A DNA stretch of 14,773 nt from Flavipsychrobacter sp. GTDB taxonomy: Bacteria > Bacteroidota > Bacteroidia > Chitinophagales > Chitinophagaceae. The stretch covers positions 1 to 14,773 of the forward strand of contig JAJNBR010000037.1 of NCBI GenBank assembly GCA_021156265.1. Reading direction: 5' to 3'. The notes below the pieces were generated by a model. The model worked only from the letters and a program-made list of their open reading frames with translations, was not told the DNA's origin and made no database searches. Below, one piece after another: positions 6,117 to 14,728 of the stretch; position 1 is the stretch's first letter, and each line of letters begins with the position of its first letter. The translations under genes were made by a program, and so were the position numbers.

Positions 6117-9100
6117 ATGAAAGGTTCCTTCTTTCTTTCGCTCCTGCTATTCCCTTTTTTCAGCCTCGCGCAATCTGACACTATTCAGCAGCGGATATTC
6201 CTGGTTGGTGATGCGGGACAATTATACAATAATACCCAGCCGGTTATCGATTGGCTCAGGAAAAATGTTGATTGGAATGATACTCAAAACAGGGTTATCT
6301 ACCTGGGCGACAATATATATGATATGGGGTTGCCGATGGAAGGTGCACCTAACTACCAGGAATCAAAAGCAGTCATTGACTACCAGATAAACCTGGTAAA
6401 AGGTAAAAAAGCAAAAGCCTATATCGTTCCGGGCAATCACGACTGGATGAATGGTAAGATCGGCGGCTACCAGCAAGCAGTTAACCAGGTGAATTACATA
6501 AATGGTCTTGGCCTTCCAAACGTACAAGCCTGGCCGCTCGATGGATGTCCCGGTCCTGTATTGAGCGAGATCGATGATAAGGTCATCATAGTTTTTGGCG
6601 ACAGCCAGTGGTTTCTGCACGTACACGACAAGCCGGGTCCCGGATCGTCGTGCGCAGCGAAGACGATTGATGAATTTAACACCGAGCTGAATGAGATCAT
6701 TTATTCGCATCCCAATCAACTACTGATATTCGCCGTCCATCACCCCTTCTATACATCAGGACCACACGGTGGTGGATACACCTGGGAGGATCATATATTC
6801 CCGTTCAGGGCAATTTCGAAGAGCCTATATATTCCTCTACCCATCATCGGGTCAGCTTACCCGATAGCACGCGGTTATTTTGGCAACCTGCAGGATATCT
6901 ACCATCCGCTTTACCGCAACATGATCAATGAAATAGAAGCTACTTTAAAAAAACACCCTAACCCTGTTCACGTTTCAGGTCACGAACACGCCCTGCAACT
7001 GAACATCAAAGACAGCATACCCTATATTGTAAGTGGCTCGGGCGCAAAACTCAATATCATACCTCGCGGTAAGCATAACGACTTCCTTCATCTTAACTAC
7101 GGCTGCAGCCTGCTGGAGGTATACAAGAACGGAAAGGTGATGGTGAAGTTTTACGATGTTGACAGCAAGGACCTGTCTGATCCTGTTTACACCAAGCAAT
7201 TGAAAACCATAACGCAGGTTACACCACCTGCAGCTTTAGATACCAATTACCAGACACTACCCGACTCAGTTACCGTGGCAGCCAACGCCGACCTGGAAGG
7301 CAGCTGGGCAAAGTATCTGCTATTCGGTAAAAACTATCGTGAAGAGTGGACAGAACCTATTAAAGTACCCGTTATTGACATTACCAAAGAAGCCGGTGGA
7401 CTGCGCCCTGTTAGGCAGGTAGGTGGCCGTGCCAGGATATTATTGCTGGAAGATAAAAAAGGTAAGCAATGGCAGTTGTACTCGGTGGAACGCTTCCCGC
7501 AAAACATCATCCCGTCCGACCTGCGCGTACGGATCAAGCTAGACAAGAAAGACGATGCTATGTCTGCGGCTTATCCATTTGCCCCCATCGTCGTAAGTGA
7601 ATTGCAGCGTGCAGCAGGCATTCCTTCAGCACGCCGCAAGCTGGTGTATGTACCTGATGATCCCCGCCTGAACCGTTTCAGGAATGAATTTAAAAACATA
7701 CTGGCCGTTTTGGAAGAACGCGAGCCCCAGGGTGTCATGAAAACCATCAGCACCGATGAACTGATATTGCGCATGCAGCGCAGTAACAACAATACGGTCG
7801 ATCAAAAGAAGGTGTTGCGCACCCGCCTGCTTGATAATTTTGTGATGGACTTTAACCGGAATGACGCACAGTACACCTGGGCTACGTACGATACAGGGAG
7901 GAACCAGGTATACTACCCGATACCGCAAAACCCCAGCCAGGCATTTTTTGTGAACCAGGGCATTGTTCCATTCTTATCTCAAAAAATACTGGCCATACCG
8001 GAAATACAAGGCTTCGACGATCGTAACAAATACCCCACGGCGTTCAACAAACAGGCATATAACTTCGATCACTTTTTCCTCAATGCATTAACACAAGAGG
8101 ATTGGGAAAAAGAGATCGACAATTTCCTGGCTACTATGACCGATGATAAAATAACGGCCGCAGTTGCCAAGCAGCCGTTTGCCACAGCACAACATAGCTA
8201 TCACCGGCTTGTGACCTCTTTGCAACAGCGAAAAAATACGTTCAAAGAAGAAATGCTAAAATACTATAAATACATTTCGCACACCACGGTCATACCCGGC
8301 TCGAAACAAAGGGAACTATTTACCATCACGAAAAACGATGATGGCTCTGTACATATCCTAACACAGGAACTCGACGTGAAAGGCTCACTGGCAGCAAAAA
8401 TGTACGACCGCGTTTTTACGCCCGATGTAACTAACGAGATACAGATATACGGACTGGAAGGTAACGATAGCTTTGTAGTGGCTGGAGGCAATTCTCCTAT
8501 ACGCGTCAGGATGATAGGTGGACCCGGCCAGGACAAATTCCTGAACAAGGGCAGCGGCGGCGAATTACTGGCTTACGATGTGACCTTTGAGGAAAATACC
8601 ATCGCGGGCCGGCCGGGCATCACCAGCAAGTTTTCTCCCGATCCGCGCACCAACATATATACACGCAACCTCTTCAGGCATAGCTATGCCTTGCCGGGAG
8701 TGTCACTTGCCTACAATGCCGATAATGGTTTTATACTGGGCGCCGAACTTGAATTTTTCAAACACAAGTTCCGTAAAGACCCTTACTGGACACGTCACTC
8801 GATAGGAGCACAGTATGCGTTTGGCACAAGATCGTACCGTTTCCAATACGAATTTGATTATACAGATATCTGGGCCGACAAAGACCTTGTTATGCGACTC
8901 GACCTTCGCGCGCCGCGTTATGTTACGAACTTCTTCGGTATCGGTAACAGCACCGTGTTCGACAAGAATAAACCCGGCGGGATCGAATACTACCGTACAC
9001 AGTATGACATCGGCGATTTTTCTATAGCGCTGCGCAAGAACCTGCAGTCGTGGCTGAACGCGGATATAGGTCCCGTCTTCCAATACTACCAGATAAGGGA

Positions 9101-9740
9101 AACACAGAACGAAGGCAAGTATGTGACCGATACTGTTACAAAACCACCAACGCCGGAACTATTTCAGGCGAAGGTGTTTGCGGGCGCGGAAGCACGTGTA
9201 CTCGTCAACTCAAAAAACAACCAGGTAATGCCTACCCGTGGCGCTACCTTGCAGATGAACGTACGCCAGTTGGTTGGTTTGAACGCCGACAATAATATGC
9301 CTACCCACCTCGGTCTTGACCTGGCATTCTTCATGAGCCTGAGCCAGGCGCAGTATTTTGTAGTAGCTACCCGCTTCGGTGTAGGACATATCTTCGGCGA
9401 TTTTGATTTCCCGCAGGCATTGTACCTGAGTGGTCCCACCAATTTGAGAGGCTTTCGCAGGGACAGGTTTGCCGGCCGCAGTATGGTATTCAATAATACA
9501 GAGGTTCGTATCCGGTTGCACCAGTTTAAGACCTACCTGTTTCCCGGCTCATGGGGCATTATGGCCTTCAACGACATTGGCAGGGTATGGGCTGATGGCG
9601 AAACCTCGGGCGACTGGCACGATGGCTTTGGCGGCGGCTTCTGGGTATCGCCGGTACACCGCTTTGTATTCACCGGCTGTGTAGCTCATTCCAAGGAAGA
9701 GAACATCCTGCCCATCATAGGTTTCGGATTCCAGTTCTGA
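6117..9740 (+). CDS. Calcineurin-like metallophosphoesterase fused to an Omp85-type outer-membrane barrel
   Basis: This 1207-residue protein has a Sec signal peptide (about 1-19). A metallophosphoesterase domain follows (about 25-310) with the complete two-metal motif set: GD at D32, GDN (64-66), GNHD (106-109), the HH pair (208-209) and GHEH (288-291). It should hydrolyse a phosphoester in the periplasm or at the surface; the substrate is unknown. A roughly 550-residue middle region has no assigned fold but contains conserved-looking blocks: GGRARILLLED (436-446) and LVYVPDDPRL (509-518). From about 860 the chain becomes beta-strand rich, resembling the bacterial surface antigen/Omp85 barrel, with LRGF (1110-1113) matching the VRGF/Y motif of loop 6, and ends in Phe. 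Similar phosphoesterase-barrel fusions are known in Bacteroidota. It has its own upstream region and appears to be a single-gene unit, converging on the next gene. Confidence 0.9.
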   Translation: MKGSFFLSLLLFPFFSLAQSDTIQQRIFLVGDAGQLYNNTQPVIDWLRKNVDWNDTQNRVIYLGDNIYDMGLPMEGAPNYQESKAVIDYQINLVKGKKAKAYIVPGNHDWMNGKIGGYQQAVNQVNYINGLGLPNVQAWPLDGCPGPVLSEIDDKVIIVFGDSQWFLHVHDKPGPGSSCAAKTIDEFNTELNEIIYSHPNQLLIFAVHHPFYTSGPHGGGYTWEDHIFPFRAISKSLYIPLPIIGSAYPIARGYFGNLQDIYHPLYRNMINEIEATLKKHPNPVHVSGHEHALQLNIKDSIPYIVSGSGAKLNIIPRGKHNDFLHLNYGCSLLEVYKNGKVMVKFYDVDSKDLSDPVYTKQLKTITQVTPPAALDTNYQTLPDSVTVAANADLEGSWAKYLLFGKNYREEWTEPIKVPVIDITKEAGGLRPVRQVGGRARILLLEDKKGKQWQLYSVERFPQNIIPSDLRVRIKLDKKDDAMSAAYPFAPIVVSELQRAAGIPSARRKLVYVPDDPRLNRFRNEFKNILAVLEEREPQGVMKTISTDELILRMQRSNNNTVDQKKVLRTRLLDNFVMDFNRNDAQYTWATYDTGRNQVYYPIPQNPSQAFFVNQGIVPFLSQKILAIPEIQGFDDRNKYPTAFNKQAYNFDHFFLNALTQEDWEKEIDNFLATMTDDKITAAVAKQPFATAQHSYHRLVTSLQQRKNTFKEEMLKYYKYISHTTVIPGSKQRELFTITKNDDGSVHILTQELDVKGSLAAKMYDRVFTPDVTNEIQIYGLEGNDSFVVAGGNSPIRVRMIGGPGQDKFLNKGSGGELLAYDVTFEENTIAGRPGITSKFSPDPRTNIYTRNLFRHSYALPGVSLAYNADNGFILGAELEFFKHKFRKDPYWTRHSIGAQYAFGTRSYRFQYEFDYTDIWADKDLVMRLDLRAPRYVTNFFGIGNSTVFDKNKPGGIEYYRTQYDIGDFSIALRKNLQSWLNADIGPVFQYYQIRETQNEGKYVTDTVTKPPTPELFQAKVFAGAEARVLVNSKNNQVMPTRGATLQMNVRQLVGLNADNNMPTHLGLDLAFFMSLSQAQYFVVATRFGVGHIFGDFDFPQALYLSGPTNLRGFRRDRFAGRSMVFNNTEVRIRLHQFKTYLFPGSWGIMAFNDIGRVWADGETSGDWHDGFGGGFWVSPVHRFVFTGCVAHSKEENILPIIGFGFQF

Positions 9741-9742
9741 TC

Positions 9743-12700
9743 TTATCGCACCAGGATAATATCGCCTTTGATATCTACAGCGTGTTCGTTGCTGCTACCG
9801 CAGGTGGCTTTTATATAGTAAAAATAGGTGCCTACCTCAGCCGGAGTTCCGTTCATGGTGCCATCCCAGCTGTCATTGATGTTCTCGGTAAAGAACACCC
9901 TTTGCCCGAGGCGGTTGAATACGGCCAGCATCTTTAAGGTCATGCCGCCTTTCGCAGCCACGCGGAATACATCATTCTTACCGTCGCCATTGGGAGTAAA
10001 AGCATTTGCGATCATCGGCGTACAGCAATCTGTATATTCAATGGCAACTACAGCCGAATCCCTGCAATTGTTGTTGTCGACAACGCGTACAAAATAATCA
10101 CCTTCACGCAAGCCTGTCACTTCACTGGTGCTGTCTGTAGCGCTGGTGCTCCATGCGAATTTATAAGGCTTGGTACCACCGGCAACTTCCAGTTTTATAG
10201 CGCCTGTGCCACCTGGAGTGTAGCAGTTACTGTGGGTTACAAAAGTGTCCACCGTCAGTAGTTCCGGTTGCTGCACCACCAATGTGGTGTCGAGCCTGCA
10301 ACCAACAGTATCCCTGATGCTTACTGCATAGTTACCGACTTTCAGCGGTGCATAAACAACTTGTCTGCTCAGCGGTCCGCCATTCACACTGATACGGAAC
10401 GGAGGAAAACCTGACGTCGGTTGCAATTTTATTTCGCCGTTCTCGAGGCCAAAGCAGCTAATATCTTTCACCGCTATACCTCCGTCCACCGCGAGTGAAT
10501 CTTCTATTGTAATGACCGTGTCGATCACACATTCATTGTCATCTTTCACGTACAATGTATGTTGTCCCGATCTTAGTTCGTAGTAGGTTGTCCGGTAATC
10601 GGTATATCCCGTTCCGTCAACAGCATATACATAAGGCGGTGTACCACCCAGGCCACCCAGCGTCACTGAACCTGTAGCCAGAGGGTAACAAAGCGCTTTT
10701 GTGGTTGAAAAATTCATTCCGATCGGCGGCGGATCGACCAGCACCACCGTTGAATCTTTGATACAACCATTGGCGTCTTTGATGTGAACCGTGTAGGTGC
10801 CCTGCGGCAGATCTGTTATGTGGTGGAAAGAATGATAAGGCAATGTATTTGCTGCGTAAGTGAAAGGCGGTGTTCCTCCCGAAATGTTGACGAGTATCAC
10901 ACCATTGGCATCGCCGGTACAGCGTGGATTAATGACGCCGATAGAATTCACGTACAATGGCGGAGGTTCAGTCAGTGTTACGGTGTCTTTTCTCAGGCAA
11001 CCATTGCTGTCCTTTACGGAAAGGAAATAAGTTCCTTTTACGAGGTTATTAAAATTAGCAGTTGTCCCGAAGGCGCCGTTATTGATATTGTACACATGCG
11101 GCATTACCCCACCTGATGAAACAACACTGATAGAACCACTGGCATTTCCATAGCAGTCTATATTCACCGGAGCTATGGCTGTTGAGAGTGCGAGTGGCTG
11201 CGTTACCGTAAATGCGGTGTCGAAATAGCACCCGGCCACATCTTCTACCCGGAAAGTATACGGACCTGCAATGAGGTTTGTAAAGAGTCCCTGGCTGGCG
11301 GCAGGAAGAATGTTGAGAAAATATTTATATGCCCCATGACCGCCCCCGGCTACCGTGTTTATTTCGCCGGTTGCATCGCCGTTGCAGAGCACGTTTTTCA
11401 CTGAAGCAGTAGTTAACACTACTGTTAGCGAATCATACAATATAAATGTTGAATCCTTTACGCAGCCCGGCTGGTCTTTTACATAAACCGTATAAGTTCC
11501 TGCTCCAAGTCCGGTAAAACTATTGGACGATGAAAATGCACCGCCGTTCAGTGCATACAGGTAAGGGGCGGTGCTGTTGTAACCCACGGCGGTAATTGCA
11601 CCGTCATTAAAATTATTGCAGGTAGGTCTGTCTATTGACAGGTTGACCTTAGTCGTTGTCGGGTTTACTATTGTTATTACCGTGTCTTTAAAACAGTTGG
11701 AATTGTTGGATACGCGGAAGGTGTAAGTGCCTGGCGGTAAACTGTCGTTGATATTGGGCAAAGCGCTTATCGTGCTGTCTATCAAAGTTGTTCCCTGGTA
11801 GATACGCAGCATCCATGCACCCAGCCCGGTATGTGTTACCCTGAAGGCTGCTTTGCTGGTACAGGTAGCCGCCGCCAAAAGAGTAAAAGAATACACAGGC
11901 GCCGGCTGCACAAAAACTGTGTAAGCAACCGTTTGCTTGCTGGATAATGGGCAACCATTATCTGTATAGGTGACAAAGAAAGTGTAAGTACCCGGGGTTA
12001 CTCCTGAAATATTCCACGAAAAACTTATCTGCGGGCTTGCCGTATTATTACCTGTTATATTGAGCACTGCCCCGGCAGGCACGCCCGAGGCCTGGACGTT
12101 GATCGCATTGCCGTCGGCATCGGTTGGAGTGATATTGAAGCTGGCAGTACCAGCAGACTTGCAGGCCTGCAAAGCTGTCGGACTGATAGCTGTTCCTCCT
12201 GACGTAGGAATGATACTGCCACCCGGGGGATTGTTACCGTTTACAAGTATCACGAAGGTCATCTCCCGCATACTGGTACCTACTAATACACCATTCCTGT
12301 ATTCCGATACTTTTGTTACGACAAGCGCCCTATGTTGCGTCACTGGCGTGAAGTTCATTTGCCCGTTTATGGCACTGAAAGAAAACCCGGTGCTGTTTAC
12401 AGGTACCAAATAAGAATACCCGGTTTTATAACTTACAACACCGGGTGTATATGCATCGATACCCGGAACAAGCGCATATGCAAGACTATCAGAATTGGGA
12501 TCAACCGTACCGGGATTATAATTAGCGGCTTTATTAACTGAAAAAAATGGAGTAGGAATTGTAGTGTAGGTGGGCGATGAGTTAGCAACCGTTTTATTGT
12601 TGAGGGTGGCTTCAAGCCCCATGAGACTAGCTACTTGTGGCGGAGGCGGAGGGTTAATGTTATCGATCGACGTACTTCTTCCGGCCTGTGTGCCATTGGT

Positions 12701-13117
12701 AAGTTCCCCGTTAAAATAAAATTTCCAGATCGCCGTACCTGACAAGCTTACTGACGCGGAGTAAGTAAACTTCTTGACCCCTGGCAACGTACCCGAAACA
12801 GAAACACAGGTCGTATTATTCAATTGACTCGCGCATACCGGCGTTACTTCTATTCCTGTCGAAGGATTTTGAATGCTCAGGGTAAGACTGCTTTGGACAG
12901 TGTCGTTCCTGAAGATGACTATCTCGGGGGCGGCAGTCGACAGGCCACTAAATGCCGGGCTGCCGTTACAATCGGCATAGATCACCATTGTAATGTTGTA
13001 TACATTACCGATGATATGGGTGTAAAAAAGATCCGCACCGTATATATGGTTAGCTTTGCTGTCGCGCGCCGCGAAAAGCACCAGCAGCAAAAGGAATATC
13101 CGTTTCAAAAAACTCAT
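9743..13117 (-). CDS. Large secreted SprB-repeat protein with type IX secretion C-terminal domain
   Basis: This 1124-residue protein has a Sec signal peptide (about 1-22, ending near SKA) and an N-terminal region beginning NHIYGADLFYTH, a pattern common in Bacteroidota surface proteins. A Pro-rich PPPPPQ stretch and an Ig-like beta region (roughly 300-405) follow. There is one degenerate and then seven SprB-type repeats (about 490-1028). The end (about 1030 on) is the gliding-motility-associated type B sorting domain: NAFTPNGDGKNDVF, LAVFNRLGQRVF, WDGT and GTYFYYIKA. Such proteins are exported through the type IX secretion system and kept at the surface or released; SprB itself is an adhesin for gliding. 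Gliding of this organism is not shown by the window. I chose the ATG at 13117; a GTG at 13123 adds two residues. It ends 2 bp from the convergent phosphoesterase gene. Confidence 0.93.
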   Translation of the reverse strand: MSFLKRIFLLLLVLFAARDSKANHIYGADLFYTHIIGNVYNITMVIYADCNGSPAFSGLSTAAPEIVIFRNDTVQSSLTLSIQNPSTGIEVTPVCASQLNNTTCVSVSGTLPGVKKFTYSASVSLSGTAIWKFYFNGELTNGTQAGRSTSIDNINPPPPPQVASLMGLEATLNNKTVANSSPTYTTIPTPFFSVNKAANYNPGTVDPNSDSLAYALVPGIDAYTPGVVSYKTGYSYLVPVNSTGFSFSAINGQMNFTPVTQHRALVVTKVSEYRNGVLVGTSMREMTFVILVNGNNPPGGSIIPTSGGTAISPTALQACKSAGTASFNITPTDADGNAINVQASGVPAGAVLNITGNNTASPQISFSWNISGVTPGTYTFFVTYTDNGCPLSSKQTVAYTVFVQPAPVYSFTLLAAATCTSKAAFRVTHTGLGAWMLRIYQGTTLIDSTISALPNINDSLPPGTYTFRVSNNSNCFKDTVITIVNPTTTKVNLSIDRPTCNNFNDGAITAVGYNSTAPYLYALNGGAFSSSNSFTGLGAGTYTVYVKDQPGCVKDSTFILYDSLTVVLTTASVKNVLCNGDATGEINTVAGGGHGAYKYFLNILPAASQGLFTNLIAGPYTFRVEDVAGCYFDTAFTVTQPLALSTAIAPVNIDCYGNASGSISVVSSGGVMPHVYNINNGAFGTTANFNNLVKGTYFLSVKDSNGCLRKDTVTLTEPPPLYVNSIGVINPRCTGDANGVILVNISGGTPPFTYAANTLPYHSFHHITDLPQGTYTVHIKDANGCIKDSTVVLVDPPPIGMNFSTTKALCYPLATGSVTLGGLGGTPPYVYAVDGTGYTDYRTTYYELRSGQHTLYVKDDNECVIDTVITIEDSLAVDGGIAVKDISCFGLENGEIKLQPTSGFPPFRISVNGGPLSRQVVYAPLKVGNYAVSIRDTVGCRLDTTLVVQQPELLTVDTFVTHSNCYTPGGTGAIKLEVAGGTKPYKFAWSTSATDSTSEVTGLREGDYFVRVVDNNNCRDSAVVAIEYTDCCTPMIANAFTPNGDGKNDVFRVAAKGGMTLKMLAVFNRLGQRVFFTENINDSWDGTMNGTPAEVGTYFYYIKATCGSSNEHAVDIKGDIILVR
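10030..11643 (-). repeat. Seven SprB-type protein repeats of about 77 residues
   Basis: Each unit has a Cys near the start followed by a Gly/Asn turn (such as CNGDATG, CYGNASG, CTGDANG), a GG-x-PPY-like strand, then GTYT or GNYA, then VKD-x-x-GC and a strand ending before Pro (EPPP, DPPP, QPEL). They are diverged at DNA level, so no long nucleotide repeats are seen. A more degenerate unit precedes them. The pattern is the SprB repeat of Bacteroidota surface adhesins. Confidence 0.8.
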
Positions 13118-13121
13118 GTTC

Positions 13122-13133
13122 ACTGTTTACAGT
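13122..13133. promoter_or_regulatory. Inverted repeat just before the SprB-repeat protein start
   Basis: ACTGT and ACAGT are perfect five-base arms around TT, placed 4-16 bases before the ATG at 13117. It could be a small operator or a hairpin over the translation start. On the same strand TAATTTG (13158-13152) is one base short of a Bacteroidota -7 box, without a properly spaced -33 element. Short arms keep confidence low. Confidence 0.25.
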
Positions 13134-13271
13134 ATAAATGGAAAAGCCTTGCAAATTACGATTAAAACATATCCATCAGTCGGTCAATACGTAAGTAACA
13201 CGGCTAAAGTTGCAATGGTTACAGTTTTATGACATAAGCGCCTATATGATTTTGGGTTTATTATCCTTCGG

Positions 13272-14564
13272 TTAAAGCACGGGTTCTTCTGCTGGCTCCG
13301 GCACGATGTTCGCCGGCGCGGCAGCCGCCTGTGCCTTGCGTTCTACCATCATCTTCACCCTGTACACCATAAAAACGCAAATAGCCAGTATCACCACTAT
13401 GATGTAGCCGAGAATATTGTAGTGCTCCAGCGGACTGAACTGGTCTTTTTGCACCACCACCAGGCCGGCAAAAGCTGCTGCAACACCACCTGATACCTGT
13501 TGCAAGGAAGAGCTTACACTCATAAATGCCCCACGGTCCTTCATGTCGGGTATAGCCGTGGTAAGCGCACCGGCAGGAATGAACCTTCCCATGATACCTA
13601 TGGTCATCATAATGTTGAGCGCTATGATGATCCACAACGGCAGCGCCGGGATATTGGTGTATACCACTACCATCACCCCCATCCACAAAGAGGCCGCGGT
13701 GAACAGTTTGAACTTATCTACTTTATCGCTCAGTTTGCCTACTGCCGGCATGATGAAAAGTGTCCCGATGCCCGAGATCATGAATATCAAGGGGAGCTGC
13801 TGCTGGGTAACATGCAGGTTATTGATCGCATAAGCACTACTGAAAGGCATCATCATAAAGCCGCCAAGCGATAGCAAAGCCATCGCGGTAAAAGCCATAC
13901 GGTATTCTTTTTTGGCAACGGTGCCAACAAGATGCCTGAACGCGTTGTGTTCTTTCTGAAATGCAAGATGCTCCGTCACCGGCTGCATTCTTATCATGAT
14001 CAGCGGGGCAATCATAAACGATAACGCCGCTATCGCCATAAAAGGCGCCTGCCATCCCCAGGCATTGGCCAGGTACAACCCAACAGGAATACCCAGCACC
14101 TGGCTCACGCCAAGCCCCATTTGTACAAATCCCATTACCCTACCCCGCTGTTGCAGGCTGAATACATCAGTAACAATAGCCATGGAGATAGCCCCGATCA
14201 CCCCGCCAAACAGTCCCGTAACGATACGTGCCGCCATAAGCGTAACGAACGAATTGGCCAAACCACAAAACACGGTACCTACAATAAAGCCGCAGTAGAA
14301 GAACAGCAACAGCTTTTTCCTGTCATACTTATCTGCAAAGCCTGCCGTCAGCAAACCTGCTGCCCCGGCGCTGAAAGCATAGGCCGACACCGCAAAACCA
14401 AATTGAGACGGCGTGAGGCTCAAGGATTTGATCAGCATATCGCCCAATGGCGACATGACCATAAAATCCAGCACAACAGTGAACTGGGTTATCGCCAGGA
14501 TGGCTATAGCAAACTTTTGGTAAGCGCTGAAGGACACTCCCGCAGCGGTATTTTTATTTTTCAT
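13272..14564 (-). CDS. Major facilitator superfamily transporter (DHA1-like, putative efflux)
   Basis: This 430-residue protein has about twelve membrane helices. The cytoplasmic loop 2-3 carries the MFS signature GFADKYDRKKLL (75-86), and the first helix holds LDFMVMSPLG, as in drug/proton antiporters of the DHA family. Residues from about 408 form an Ala, Pro and Glu-rich tail, probably cytoplasmic. The closest general class is drug or metabolite efflux by proton antiport; substrate cannot be read from the sequence. The chosen ATG at 14564 directly precedes a basic N-terminus (MKNKN); a TTG at 14573 would add three residues. It is preceded by an inverted repeat that looks like a repressor site and followed by a 148-bp gap without a clear terminator before the next minus-strand gene, so partial read-through is possible. 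Confidence 0.92.
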   Translation of the reverse strand: MKNKNTAAGVSFSAYQKFAIAILAITQFTVVLDFMVMSPLGDMLIKSLSLTPSQFGFAVSAYAFSAGAAGLLTAGFADKYDRKKLLLFFYCGFIVGTVFCGLANSFVTLMAARIVTGLFGGVIGAISMAIVTDVFSLQQRGRVMGFVQMGLGVSQVLGIPVGLYLANAWGWQAPFMAIAALSFMIAPLIMIRMQPVTEHLAFQKEHNAFRHLVGTVAKKEYRMAFTAMALLSLGGFMMMPFSSAYAINNLHVTQQQLPLIFMISGIGTLFIMPAVGKLSDKVDKFKLFTAASLWMGVMVVVYTNIPALPLWIIIALNIMMTIGIMGRFIPAGALTTAIPDMKDRGAFMSVSSSLQQVSGGVAAAFAGLVVVQKDQFSPLEHYNILGYIIVVILAICVFMVYRVKMMVERKAQAAAAPANIVPEPAEEPVL

Positions 14565-14588
14565 TAAACACAAGTATATTTGCTATAG

Positions 14589-14608
14589 TCAATACCGGAT
14601 AGTATTGA
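14589..14608. promoter_or_regulatory. Inverted repeat, candidate repressor operator of the MFS transporter gene
   Basis: Perfect seven-base arms TCAATAC (14589-14595) and GTATTGA (14602-14608) flank a six-base centre. The right edge of the site lies 24 bp upstream of the transporter ATG. On the minus strand TATACTTG (14580-14573), one mismatch from the TAnnTTTG box, sits between site and start. The arrangement fits TetR- or MarR-type repression common for efflux genes; no regulator gene is visible in the window. Confidence 0.5.
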
Positions 14609-14706
14609 GTTGTTCTTTGAAAAGCAGTGCTATAGCGGAAAGTGTAAAATTAAAGTTTTTTATCGGATGTATAAAAAGGAAAAACACGGAAATAGGTTGG
14701 GCAGAA

Positions 14707-14728
14707 TACGGTGCCACAGGTCACCGTA
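14707..14728. terminator. Stem-loop, possible end of a minus-strand gene entering from the right edge
   Basis: Seven-base arms TACGGTG (14707-14713) and CACCGTA (14722-14728) enclose an eight-base loop. On the minus strand it begins directly after a TAG (14731-14729) that closes an open frame from the window edge. The T-rich tract after it is about 20 bases away, so it is a weak intrinsic terminator at best; an operator is the alternative. Confidence 0.35.

Noticed and set aside
7401..7520. Kinase-like N-lobe in the middle of the phosphoesterase-barrel protein
   Set aside because: Only a vague glycine-rich strand likeness; no catalytic Lys, HRD-like or DFG-like motif was found, so no domain call is made.
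10030..11643. Possible CRISPR-like or tandem DNA repeat in the SprB-repeat region
   Set aside because: Periodicity is visible only in the protein (about 77 residues); the DNA copies are too diverged and lie inside one open frame.
13261..13686. 141-codon minus-strand frame overlapping the MFS gene in another frame
   Set aside because: The translation is rich in Gly, His, Arg and Cys, as in an out-of-frame reading of a membrane protein gene, whereas the transporter frame has clear helices.
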